NCBI RefSeq assembly: GCF_018474025.1
Contig: NZ_JAHCTA010000005.1
Location: forward strand, 62,001 to 126,000
Direction of reading: 5' to 3'
Source: Alteromonas oceanisediminis
Lineage (GTDB): Bacteria; Pseudomonadota; Gammaproteobacteria; Enterobacterales; Alteromonadaceae
Length of the DNA: 64,000 nucleotides
In this document: positions 39,608-47,315 of the stretch, piece by piece
Layout: the number at the start of each line of letters is the position of its first letter
Position numbering within the stretch: the stretch's first letter is position 1
The notes under the pieces: generated by a model
Databases searched by the model: none
Seen by the model: the letters and a program-made list of their open reading frames with translations, nothing else
Told to the model about the DNA's origin: nothing
Translations under genes and position numbers: made by a program

Positions 39608-41074
39608 GTGCGATTTAAGCGTTTAATTCTCTCATGTGCGTTGTACTCAACGTGCGTTGGCGCATTTGCCACACCGTGGATTGGTGCGCTTGATCCACAG
39701 CTTCATCACGATCTCGTCACATTGACTGAATATGCTGTTGTCGACGCGTCGGTTACGAGCTACCCAGTGCCGTGGCGTGGTATCGCAGACCAATTAGCTG
39801 ATGTTGATGTCGCAACGCTGCCTGTGCCTGCGAGGCTGGCGGCGACACGGCTGCAACATTATCTTAAGCGGCAATCTCGAGCAGGTATGCAGAGCTTTTT
39901 GGATGTTTATGCGGCTACTGATCCCAGTCGTTTAACCCGTTTTGATGGTGAGCAGGCACCTTCAGCCAGGGTCACAAAACTCACCTCGTACACGGCTGGA
40001 AATTGGTCCGCTCAGTTGGCGCTGAATTTAGAAAGTGGTGGCGATACGCATTTTGACCAAAGCTACCTCGCTTACCAGTACGCTGGTTGGGTATTGTCAG
40101 CCAGCGCCATGGATCAATGGTGGGGCCCTGCTCAGGGCAGTAGCTTAATCTTATCGAATAATGCACGGCCTGTACCTTCCATTGCGCTTTCTCGCGGCAC
40201 GGCAACCGCATCAGAGCATCCTTGGCTACGCTGGTTGGGTCCTTGGTACTTTACGGCGCAGTTAGGTCAGATGGAGCATGACAGAGATGTACCCAAAGCG
40301 CGCTTGTGGAAAACGCGGTTCACGCTTAAACCATTTAAAGGGCTAGAATTAGGAGCCTCGTGGGCAGCCATGTGGGGCGGTGAAGGCCAGCCTGACGGGT
40401 TTTCGGACTTTATTGACGTGTTGACGTTTCGCAATGAATGCGTGAACGGACTGAGTGAGTGCGATCCTTCGTTAAATACCACCAAAGGCAACCACATTGC
40501 AGGCTTTGACCTGAAGTACACGCTAAACCTATTCAATCGACCGGTGTCTGTGTATGCACAGCGCATTGGCGAAGACGCCGTTGATGGTTATCGCGTGACC
40601 GATAATGCAAATCTGTTTGGGCTCTCAACGTACTTGTTCGGCGCGAAAGTCTTTATTGAAACCAGCGACACCAATATTGCGTGCAACGGTGATGGCAACA
40701 CGGCCACGAATTGTTTTTATGAGAACAACATTTATTCGTCAGGCTATCGACGCTACAACCGCGCTATCGGGAGCACATTTGACAGCGATGCTAAACAAGT
40801 GACCTTAGGCACACTTTGGCAACGCGCCAATAATGATAACGTGTCGTTAAGTGTAAGCTATGTTGAGTTAAATTCGGATGGGCAAAAACCATCACCGGTA
40901 TTGACCGAGCAGCCTCAGGAAGACTTGTGGTACGCATCTGGGTATTACCAAACCATTCAAGGTGATTGGCAGATAAAGTTGGGGGCAACCTTGTCACACC
41001 GTGAATTTCCAAGCACAGACACGCAAACAGATGTTACTGGATATGTGCATTTGCGTTATGCATTGAATTATTAG
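39608..41074 (+). CDS. Wzi-like capsule assembly outer-membrane protein
   Basis: The 488-residue protein matches the Wzi / capsule assembly family, an 18-strand barrel that anchors capsule at the surface in E. coli. GTG 39608 is chosen: it starts a proper signal peptide (RFKRLILSCALYSTCVGAFA) and has GGAAA upstream; the frame extends 41 codons further without signal character. Family segments include DQWWGPAQGSSLILSNNARPVPS near residue 170, and the barrel ends in TGYVHLRYALNY. No wza-wzb-wzc genes are in view, so it may hold O-antigen or an exopolysaccharide. Confidence 0.85.
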   Translation: MRFKRLILSCALYSTCVGAFATPWIGALDPQLHHDLVTLTEYAVVDASVTSYPVPWRGIADQLADVDVATLPVPARLAATRLQHYLKRQSRAGMQSFLDVYAATDPSRLTRFDGEQAPSARVTKLTSYTAGNWSAQLALNLESGGDTHFDQSYLAYQYAGWVLSASAMDQWWGPAQGSSLILSNNARPVPSIALSRGTATASEHPWLRWLGPWYFTAQLGQMEHDRDVPKARLWKTRFTLKPFKGLELGASWAAMWGGEGQPDGFSDFIDVLTFRNECVNGLSECDPSLNTTKGNHIAGFDLKYTLNLFNRPVSVYAQRIGEDAVDGYRVTDNANLFGLSTYLFGAKVFIETSDTNIACNGDGNTATNCFYENNIYSSGYRRYNRAIGSTFDSDAKQVTLGTLWQRANNDNVSLSVSYVELNSDGQKPSPVLTEQPQEDLWYASGYYQTIQGDWQIKLGATLSHREFPSTDTQTDVTGYVHLRYALNY

Positions 41075-41082
41075 GCACGAGA

Positions 41083-41919
41083 ATGTCAGCTCATCCCGTT
41101 GAAACCAACAATGCCGATACGTCTGGAGCAGAAACTCTGCCGATCAGTGTGTTCATCATTACCAAGAATGAGGCACACAATTTATCGCGTTTACTTCCTG
41201 CGTTAACACGCTTTCGCGAAGTCATTGTGGTCGACAGTGGCAGCACCGATGATACCGTGAATATCGCTCAGCGTTTTGGTGCGCGCGTTATTCACCAGCA
41301 ATGGCTCGGGTTCGCGGCTCAAAAACAAATCGCTTTTATGCAATGCTCGCAGCCATGGGCGCTCAATCTGGATGCTGACGAACTTCCCACAAAGGAGATG
41401 ATCAGCGAAATGGCGGTCTTGGTCAATCGGCCTGATGTGGACGCTGTGCGTTTCAAGCGTCGCGATTTTTTTATTGATGCACTGCCGCCGGTTAAAACCC
41501 GCCTACCCAATAACTGTCGATTGTATCGCACTGACAAAGCGCAATTTAACACGCAGCAAAAAGTACACGAAACTGCTCAGGTCAATGGGTGTGAGGTGAA
41601 AAGCGATGCGGCGTTCTACCATTATGGATACAATGAAATAGAGCAGTTAGTGGCTAAACTTAATTGCTATTCGTCGCTTCGTGCGAAAGAAAAGTGGGCT
41701 GGCAGTAAGCAGCCTTCATTACTAAAGCTTGTGCTGATCCTGCCGTTAGAATTTATTCGACAGTATTGTGTGCAGCGGTTATTTTTGTTTGGACGGCGCG
41801 GTTTTATCCTCGCCACGTTAAATGCGCAGTATGCATTTTTAAAAGAGGCCAAACTGATGGAGCAGGCTCTGAGTCGCAGTGAAAAAACTTCATCGAACAG
41901 CCAAGCCCCTGATCATTAA
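41083..41919 (+). CDS. LPS core glycosyltransferase, WaaE/KdtX-like GT2
   Basis: The 278-residue GT2 protein has PISVFIITKNEAHNLSRLLPAL near residue 20, VIVVDSGSTDDTV near residue 47 and NLDADELPTKEM near residue 98. The last motif holds the metal-binding DxD and is a signature of WaaE-type beta-1,4-glucosyltransferases that extend heptose I of the LPS core. The N-terminal 18 residues are variable. The gene follows the Wzi-like gene by eight bases and precedes the nucleotidyltransferase gene by nine, so the three form one operon. Confidence 0.87.
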   Translation: MSAHPVETNNADTSGAETLPISVFIITKNEAHNLSRLLPALTRFREVIVVDSGSTDDTVNIAQRFGARVIHQQWLGFAAQKQIAFMQCSQPWALNLDADELPTKEMISEMAVLVNRPDVDAVRFKRRDFFIDALPPVKTRLPNNCRLYRTDKAQFNTQQKVHETAQVNGCEVKSDAAFYHYGYNEIEQLVAKLNCYSSLRAKEKWAGSKQPSLLKLVLILPLEFIRQYCVQRLFLFGRRGFILATLNAQYAFLKEAKLMEQALSRSEKTSSNSQAPDH

Positions 41920-41928
41920 GGCGTCAGT

Positions 41929-42324
41929 ATGAAAAAAGTGATTACCTTTGGCACATTCGATGTCTGTCACGTTGGCCATATTCGCCTGCTCGCTCGCGCC
42001 AAAGCGCAAGGGGATCATCTCACTGTGGGCGTATCATCCGATCAGCTCAATCTCGACAAAAAAGGCCGAAATCCGATTTACAGCTTGGATAATCGCATTG
42101 AAATCATTCAGGCTCTGCGCTGTGTCGATGCCGTATTTGTTGAGGAATCTTTGCAGCGTAAATCAGAGTATATTCGATCGCATGGCGCTGATGTTTTGGT
42201 GATGGGGGATGACTGGCAAGGTAAGTTCGATCATTTGGCCAATCTGTGTAAAGTGATTTACCTACCACGCACGCCGTCAGTGTCGACTACTGAAATTATC
42301 GAAATCATCCGAGAAGTGAAATAA
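41929..42324 (+). CDS. Small nucleotidyltransferase, glycerol-3-P cytidylyltransferase-like
   Basis: The 131-residue protein has the full cytidylyltransferase core: VITFGTFDVCHVGHIRLLARA (HVGH at residues 15-18), RxxxIxxL-type NRIEIIQALRCVD near residue 63 and RTPSVSTTEIIE at the C-terminus (TST-type motif). It resembles TagD or RfaE C-terminal domains. The size and presence next to core genes suggest a CDP-glycerol or related activated precursor for LPS decoration. The substrate is inferred. It is the last gene of the Wzi-like operon. Confidence 0.82.
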   Translation: MKKVITFGTFDVCHVGHIRLLARAKAQGDHLTVGVSSDQLNLDKKGRNPIYSLDNRIEIIQALRCVDAVFVEESLQRKSEYIRSHGADVLVMGDDWQGKFDHLANLCKVIYLPRTPSVSTTEIIEIIREVK

Positions 42325-42343
42325 CTCACTTTAACCAAAATTC

Positions 42344-42360
42344 AAAATCTTGCAGATTTT
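42344..42360. terminator. Bidirectional terminator candidate
   Basis: AAAATCT (42344-42350), TGC loop and AGATTTT (42354-42360) form a perfect 7-bp stem between convergent genes. The stem itself ends in a T-run on both strands. It is A/T-rich and thus only moderately stable. Confidence 0.5.
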
Positions 42361-42391
42361 CTTATCTAAAGCTCAGTTTACTTGAACGTGG

Positions 42392-43120
42392 CTAACGCCC
42401 ATACCCATCAAGGATCGCTTGCCAGTTGTCACTTGTGAAGTGATAGTTTGGATTGCAGACGCTTTCCTTATCCAGTGAGCGCTTCAATCGTGCAAGGTTT
42501 GCTTTTTTCCATCGCTGCCCGTTGCGCACTCCACATTTATCAAAATCAATCAGCCATGCCTGACCCTCATCATCCAGCATGATGTTGTGAATGTTTAAAT
42601 CATGATGAAACACCTGGCGATTATGAAAACGGCGAATGGTGGCACCAATATGTCGCCACTCCATGATGGATAAAGATCGAGACAATAGGAGTGAATGGAC
42701 GTCGCTGGCGCCGGGGATTTTAACAGTGAGTAGATCGCCGCGCCACACAAGACCATTGCGTATTACCCGCCCCGCAATAGGTTGCGGCGCGGGCAGATGC
42801 CAATCCTGCAATTGTGCCAGCAAACGCAATTCGCGCACTGGACGCGTCATCGGCATTGAAAATAACATAAATGTGTCGCGACTTAACCGTGAGATGAGAC
42901 CGCCGCGCTGATAGTGACGAAGCACCAACTGCGTGTTATTTACCGCCAAAAACCATGTTGTGCCCCGGCCTGTGGCGCTGCCAGTGATAGTAAATTCGTG
43001 CGGCAGATGATGAGGTTCAAACCATCGAGGTGTTGGTTCTGACAACTGATGTTGGCGCAGCGCCTCGGGATAAAACCACACATGCGTTTGCTCAAATTGG
43101 ATGTAGGAAAGCGGGTGCAT
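42392..43120 (-). CDS. kdkA: 3-deoxy-D-manno-octulosonic acid kinase KdkA
   Basis: KdkA phosphorylates the single Kdo residue of lipid A precursors in organisms such as Haemophilus and Vibrio. The 242-residue protein is a kinase-fold member with FLAVNNTQLVLRHYQRGGL in the glycine-loop/lysine region, the catalytic HHDLNIHNIMLDD near residue 170 and the DFDKC motif near residue 190. ATG 43120 gives the family length; a GTG extension to 43177 would overlap the divergent glycosyltransferase region. Together with waaA nearby it implies a mono-Kdo, phosphorylated inner core. Confidence 0.9.
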   Translation of the reverse strand: MHPLSYIQFEQTHVWFYPEALRQHQLSEPTPRWFEPHHLPHEFTITGSATGRGTTWFLAVNNTQLVLRHYQRGGLISRLSRDTFMLFSMPMTRPVRELRLLAQLQDWHLPAPQPIAGRVIRNGLVWRGDLLTVKIPGASDVHSLLLSRSLSIMEWRHIGATIRRFHNRQVFHHDLNIHNIMLDDEGQAWLIDFDKCGVRNGQRWKKANLARLKRSLDKESVCNPNYHFTSDNWQAILDGYGR

Positions 43121-43203
43121 AAACAGCTGTGATTCTTTTGCGCTTGAGTATTGAAGCCAATTGTAATCAAATATCACACATTATTTCGAAGAATTTTGAA
43201 CCA

Positions 43204-44277
43204 TTGAATTTAACCTCACCCGTCGAACACCCCATTCCGCTCCCTGAAAATGCGACATTATGTATCCTGCGGCTTTCTGCCATTGGTGACGTTTGCCACG
43301 CTGTTGCAATGGTGCAGGCAATACAATTGGCGCGGCCAGATGTTCGAATCACGTGGGTGATTGGAAAAATAGAACACCAATTTTTAAGGGGCTTGCCGGG
43401 CGTTGAGTTTGTCGAATTTGATAAAAAGCAGGGCGCGACTGCACGCAAAGCGCTCAAGCATCGACTGGCGGGTAAACGCTTTGACGTATTATTTATGATG
43501 CAAGTCGCGTTGCGCGCCAATTGGGTTTCGCGGTCAATCAACGCTCGCTATCGCCTTGGGTTCGACCACGCTCGAAGTAAGGAGCTTCATAGCCTTTTCA
43601 TCAATCGGCGAATTGCACCGCAACCTTATGCGCACGTGCTGGAGGGTTTTATGGGGTTTGCGCAAGCGGTGGGTGTGCCGACACCAAATCCGGTGACGTG
43701 GAAGATGCCAATCACCGAAGACGATATCGCTTACGCACAGACTCTCAACCAGGCATGGGGTGACTACGTAGTAATATGCCCTGCGGCGTCCAAGGCTGAA
43801 CGATGCTGGCTACCTGAACGATATGCAGCGGTGGCCGATCACTTGCATAATCAGGGAATTCGAACTGTCTTGTGCGGATCTCCAGCGGCGCTGGACACAC
43901 GCTTGGGTGAGGCCATTTGTGCTCAAACTTCAATATCTCCACATAATCTCATCGGCAAAACGAGTTTAAAACAATTGCTGGCTGTACTCGCTAATGCACG
44001 TTGCGTGTTAGCGCCCGACACAGGCCCAGCTCACATGGCCACTACGGTAGGTACGCCGGTCGTCGGTTTATACGCGCATAGCAACCCGCGCCGAACCGGG
44101 CCGTATCACGATATTAGCCGAGTCGTTTCAGTTTATGACCAGGTTGTCGAAGCGCAGTATGGAAAACACTGGCGTGCCTTGGCATGGGGTAAGCGCGCCA
44201 AGGGAGACGATCTCATGCAACGCATTGAAGTGAGCGATGTTATTCGCGCGCTTGAAACTCTGTTTACAGCAGAGTAG
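43204..44277 (+). CDS. Glycosyltransferase family 9 (heptosyltransferase-like)
   Basis: The protein of about 357 residues has two Rossmann-type domains typical of GT9, the heptosyltransferases of the LPS inner core. CILRLSAIGDVCHAVAMVQAI lies near the start, and CPAASKAERCWLPERYAAVADHL and LAPDTGPAHMATTVGTPVVGLYAHSNP near the end; the latter is the ADP-heptose binding signature. Start is uncertain: TTG 43204 leaves room for divergent promoters, while the frame opens with a GTG at 43129. The 3' end overlaps waaA by 14 bases on the other strand. Confidence 0.88.
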   Translation: MNLTSPVEHPIPLPENATLCILRLSAIGDVCHAVAMVQAIQLARPDVRITWVIGKIEHQFLRGLPGVEFVEFDKKQGATARKALKHRLAGKRFDVLFMMQVALRANWVSRSINARYRLGFDHARSKELHSLFINRRIAPQPYAHVLEGFMGFAQAVGVPTPNPVTWKMPITEDDIAYAQTLNQAWGDYVVICPAASKAERCWLPERYAAVADHLHNQGIRTVLCGSPAALDTRLGEAICAQTSISPHNLIGKTSLKQLLAVLANARCVLAPDTGPAHMATTVGTPVVGLYAHSNPRRTGPYHDISRVVSVYDQVVEAQYGKHWRALAWGKRAKGDDLMQRIEVSDVIRALETLFTAE

Positions 44278-45562
44278 ATATCAGCGCAGCATTTGCATTC
44301 AACGCGCCGCGATTTTGGCTGATCACCTGACTACCTGCGTTGCCCGCCGCTTCACGTCGTTGCGGGTTAGCCGCCCACGCTTGCAATTGTTTTTGCAAAC
44401 TTGTCAGGTTGTCTACCGTGACCAGATTGCCTGCCTCGCTGAGTTGTTGATACATCTGCGGATTATTGTATTGACTGGGGCCCATCACTACCGGCGTGCT
44501 ATAGAGTGCTGGCTCTAACGCATTGTGGCCGCCTCGCGGTGCGAAGCTACCACCGACAAAAGCGATGTCAGCGCAACGATAAACCGTGTGTAATTGGCCG
44601 ATAGCATCAATCAGTAGTACTCTCGTCTGGGCATTGACGGGCTGGCCTGTCGACAGCCGAGTATAAGCGATACCTCGTGATTTAAGCAGGCTTTCAACGG
44701 GGTCAAACCTTTCTGGGTGTCGGGGCGCGATACACAACAGTGCTGGTGGCTCCGTGAGAGTATCCACGGCATCCAGTAACAGTGTTTCTTCAGGTTCATG
44801 CGTGCTGCCAGCAGCGACAATGATACCGTCGGTTTGCTGAGTCCACGCATCAAGTTGCTGCTGTAGCAGCTCATTCGGTTGAACAGGCGTCAATTCAAAT
44901 TTCACATTGCCGCTGATCACGACACCGTCAGGGCGAGCGCCTAAACGCAAATATTCCATTTTGTCCGCTTTACTTTGGCAGCTGATGAACGCAAATTGTC
45001 GCACCGTTTCGCTAAAAAACCGCCCAAGTTTCGCATACCCATCAGCAGAACGTGTTGTCATGCGCGCATTCACTATCGCTGTGGGGACATGCCGCGCGGT
45101 GCTGACGTTAATCAGGTTAGGCCATATCTCGACTTCAGTCACTATCACCAATTCAGGTTGAATACGGCTGATCAGTCGTCGCATGAACCAGCCACAGTCA
45201 TAGGGTAAATACATGTGCTGCACGCGCGCTTCCCATTCGCCTTGAAAATGATGCTTCACTTGCGCCGCGCCCGTGGCTGTTGTTGTTGTTATGGTGATGG
45301 TCAGGTGTGGGTGGCGAGCCAGCAGTTTTTTGATCAACGGCACTACAGCAACAACCTCGCCCACTGATACGCAGTGCCACACTATGTTCGATGGTTTAAG
45401 TGATGCAGAAAAAATCGAAAAACGACTCAAGCGAGTGCTATTATAACCTGACTTGCGTAACGCCAATCGGGCTAAAAATATCAACAACAGGCCCGGTAAT
45501 ATAGCGTACCAAAGCATACCGTAGAGAGTAAGCAGGAATCGGTATTGAATCGTTTTAGTCAA
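44264..45562 (-). CDS. waaA: Kdo transferase WaaA (KdtA)
   Basis: WaaA attaches Kdo to lipid A precursor at the inner membrane. The 432-residue protein has one N-terminal membrane helix (MLWYAILPGLLLIFLARLALR), the WHCVSVGEVVAVVPLI segment with the catalytic glutamate near residue 68, and nucleotide-sugar-binding GGSFAPRGGHNALEPALYSTPVVMGP near residue 335. Presence of KdkA suggests it is the mono-functional kind that adds one Kdo; this is inferred from context. Confidence 0.95.
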   Translation of the reverse strand: MTKTIQYRFLLTLYGMLWYAILPGLLLIFLARLALRKSGYNSTRLSRFSIFSASLKPSNIVWHCVSVGEVVAVVPLIKKLLARHPHLTITITTTTATGAAQVKHHFQGEWEARVQHMYLPYDCGWFMRRLISRIQPELVIVTEVEIWPNLINVSTARHVPTAIVNARMTTRSADGYAKLGRFFSETVRQFAFISCQSKADKMEYLRLGARPDGVVISGNVKFELTPVQPNELLQQQLDAWTQQTDGIIVAAGSTHEPEETLLLDAVDTLTEPPALLCIAPRHPERFDPVESLLKSRGIAYTRLSTGQPVNAQTRVLLIDAIGQLHTVYRCADIAFVGGSFAPRGGHNALEPALYSTPVVMGPSQYNNPQMYQQLSEAGNLVTVDNLTSLQKQLQAWAANPQRREAAGNAGSQVISQNRGALNANAALISTLL

Positions 45563-45678
45563 AGTCGCTCACAGAGGATCGCTCAAGTTGTTGGTTATGA
45601 TACCGTTAGAAGATGATAAAGTCTGTCGATCTTAGGCCATCGATGAACACACATACTCTTAAGCATGGTGGAGCCGTA

Positions 45679-46113
45679 TTGAAATTTTTTCATTTAGTTA
45701 TTTGCTTGTTGCTAACGTTGTTTTCTTATGAAATCGGCGCACAGCAAGTGGATACCTATGTTATTGCACATCCGGCTGTAACACAGGCTTCGGTAAGCGA
45801 ACGGCAGTTGCGGCGTATTTTCATGCTCAAGCAACGCACGTGGGATAGCGGCGAGCCAATCTCACTCATTGTTTTTTCCAGTGATAACAACAAACATTCA
45901 CAGTTCTTAAAGCAAACACTCAAACTATTTCCCTATCAACTTGAACGCGAATGGAACAAATTGATTTATTCAGGCCAGTCAGCGCCACCGATGATAGCAA
46001 CTTCAACACAGAATATGCTCAAACTTGTGTCGAATACACCCGGTGCAATTGGTTATATCGTCTCCTCCGCGCCGGATCAGGCCGTTAAAATTATCGAGGT
46101 CACCAACGAATGA
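45679..46113 (+). CDS. Small periplasmic PstS-like binding protein
   Basis: The start is placed at TTG 45679: GGTGGAG at 45667-45673 is a fitting ribosome site and the result is a clean signal peptide (MKFFHLVICLLLTLFSYEIGA). The mature 120 residues begin YVIAHPAV and continue with SERQLRRIFMLKQRTWDSGEPISLIVFSS and GAIGYIVSSAPDQAVKIIEV, a pattern of phosphate-type periplasmic binding domains. It is one lobe in size, much shorter than PstS. Its stop overlaps the next gene (ATGA). In the same operon are an outer-membrane barrel and a GGDEF-EAL sensor, so a sensing role is more likely than transport. Confidence 0.82.
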   Translation: MKFFHLVICLLLTLFSYEIGAQQVDTYVIAHPAVTQASVSERQLRRIFMLKQRTWDSGEPISLIVFSSDNNKHSQFLKQTLKLFPYQLEREWNKLIYSGQSAPPMIATSTQNMLKLVSNTPGAIGYIVSSAPDQAVKIIEVTNE

Positions 46114-47312
46114 GACACGGAATTAGACTCACACTCAGTGGCATCTCTGCACTTATTCTTGCACTTGCACACCACGAGAGTGCAGCACAGAACAGCGCGG
46201 ACTTTACTTACAACGGCTTTATTGCGCAAGGTGTGCAGCGAGCAGCAAACAGCAATTTTGTGCATGATGAGGGAGATGTGTCCTTCGCGCTGACTGAGAT
46301 TGGGCTCAATGGACGCTATCAATTCAGTGATACTGTGAGTCTTAATGGACAAGTTGTTTACCTGAATAATGGTAATCGTTATCCCGAGGGCGTGCGGATT
46401 GACTACCTTTTTTTAGACTGGCATGCAGTGCGCAACGCTGACTGGAATGTCAATGTGCATCTGGGGCGATACAAAAACTATCACTGGATCTATTCGGCAA
46501 CACGTGATGTTCCTCACACGCGGCCCAGTAACATGCTCCCTCAGTCTATTTACTTTGATAGTTTTCGGGATATCGCGCTGGGCAGCGATGGCGTGGCGGT
46601 CAGGGCGAATACGTCAACGTCTCTGGGCGACTGGGAGCTGAATTGGAGCTATGGGAGTTCACCGGTGGATCGCAATTGGACTGAACAACTTTTGGGCGAG
46701 AGTGCGAAAGGTAAAATAAATCAGGATTTTGTGCACCAAGCCAGTGTGTACTGGCACTCGCCAGACTCTGATTTTACCATCGGTATCAACGGCTTGGACT
46801 CTGACTTCGATTATGAACCAGGTCAACAGCTTGACCCATTTATGAACGGAGACGCTACCGTGAGGCGTGTTTCAATCGCTGCGCAATACCAGTCACGGTA
46901 CTGGGAGCTAACCTCTGAAATTATGCGCGAGCGCGCTATTTATCGGAACGTATTGTTCGAAGACTTTGTATCTGATGCTACCGGTGAAGGCGGGTACGTG
47001 CAGCTCACGTTAATGCCTTCCCCGCGCTGGGACCTTTTATTCCGCCTCGATCTCTATGATCAAAATCGTAAAGACCGTAGCGGCGCATCGATACCAAGGC
47101 TCACCGGCGGTCAAGTGCCAAATTATTTTGGCTTTATGGATACTGGAACGCTGGGGCTGACTTATCAAATCAGTGAAGACATGGCGATACAGGCAGAATT
47201 CAATCGGGTACGCGGCGCAGGTCGACTTACGCCATTGCTGGTGCCCGATAGGGCGAGTGCGCCGTCGGAGTATTGGAATATGTGGTCAATTCAACTGATG
47301 TATTGGTTCTAA
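46110..47312 (+). CDS. Outer-membrane beta-barrel protein
   Basis: The 400-residue protein has a signal peptide ending near HHESAAQ (residue 27) and then a run of alternating strands (FALTEIGLNGRYQF, VSLNGQVVYL, WNVNVHLGRYK, WELNWSYGSS). It ends in SIQLMYWF, with terminal Phe, a proper BAM recognition strand. I do not assign it to a named porin family. It is coupled to the binding-protein gene by a four-base overlap and leaves three bases before the GGDEF-EAL gene, so all three are translated together. Confidence 0.85.
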   Translation: MRHGIRLTLSGISALILALAHHESAAQNSADFTYNGFIAQGVQRAANSNFVHDEGDVSFALTEIGLNGRYQFSDTVSLNGQVVYLNNGNRYPEGVRIDYLFLDWHAVRNADWNVNVHLGRYKNYHWIYSATRDVPHTRPSNMLPQSIYFDSFRDIALGSDGVAVRANTSTSLGDWELNWSYGSSPVDRNWTEQLLGESAKGKINQDFVHQASVYWHSPDSDFTIGINGLDSDFDYEPGQQLDPFMNGDATVRRVSIAAQYQSRYWELTSEIMRERAIYRNVLFEDFVSDATGEGGYVQLTLMPSPRWDLLFRLDLYDQNRKDRSGASIPRLTGGQVPNYFGFMDTGTLGLTYQISEDMAIQAEFNRVRGAGRLTPLLVPDRASAPSEYWNMWSIQLMYWF

Positions 47313-47315
47313 CTA

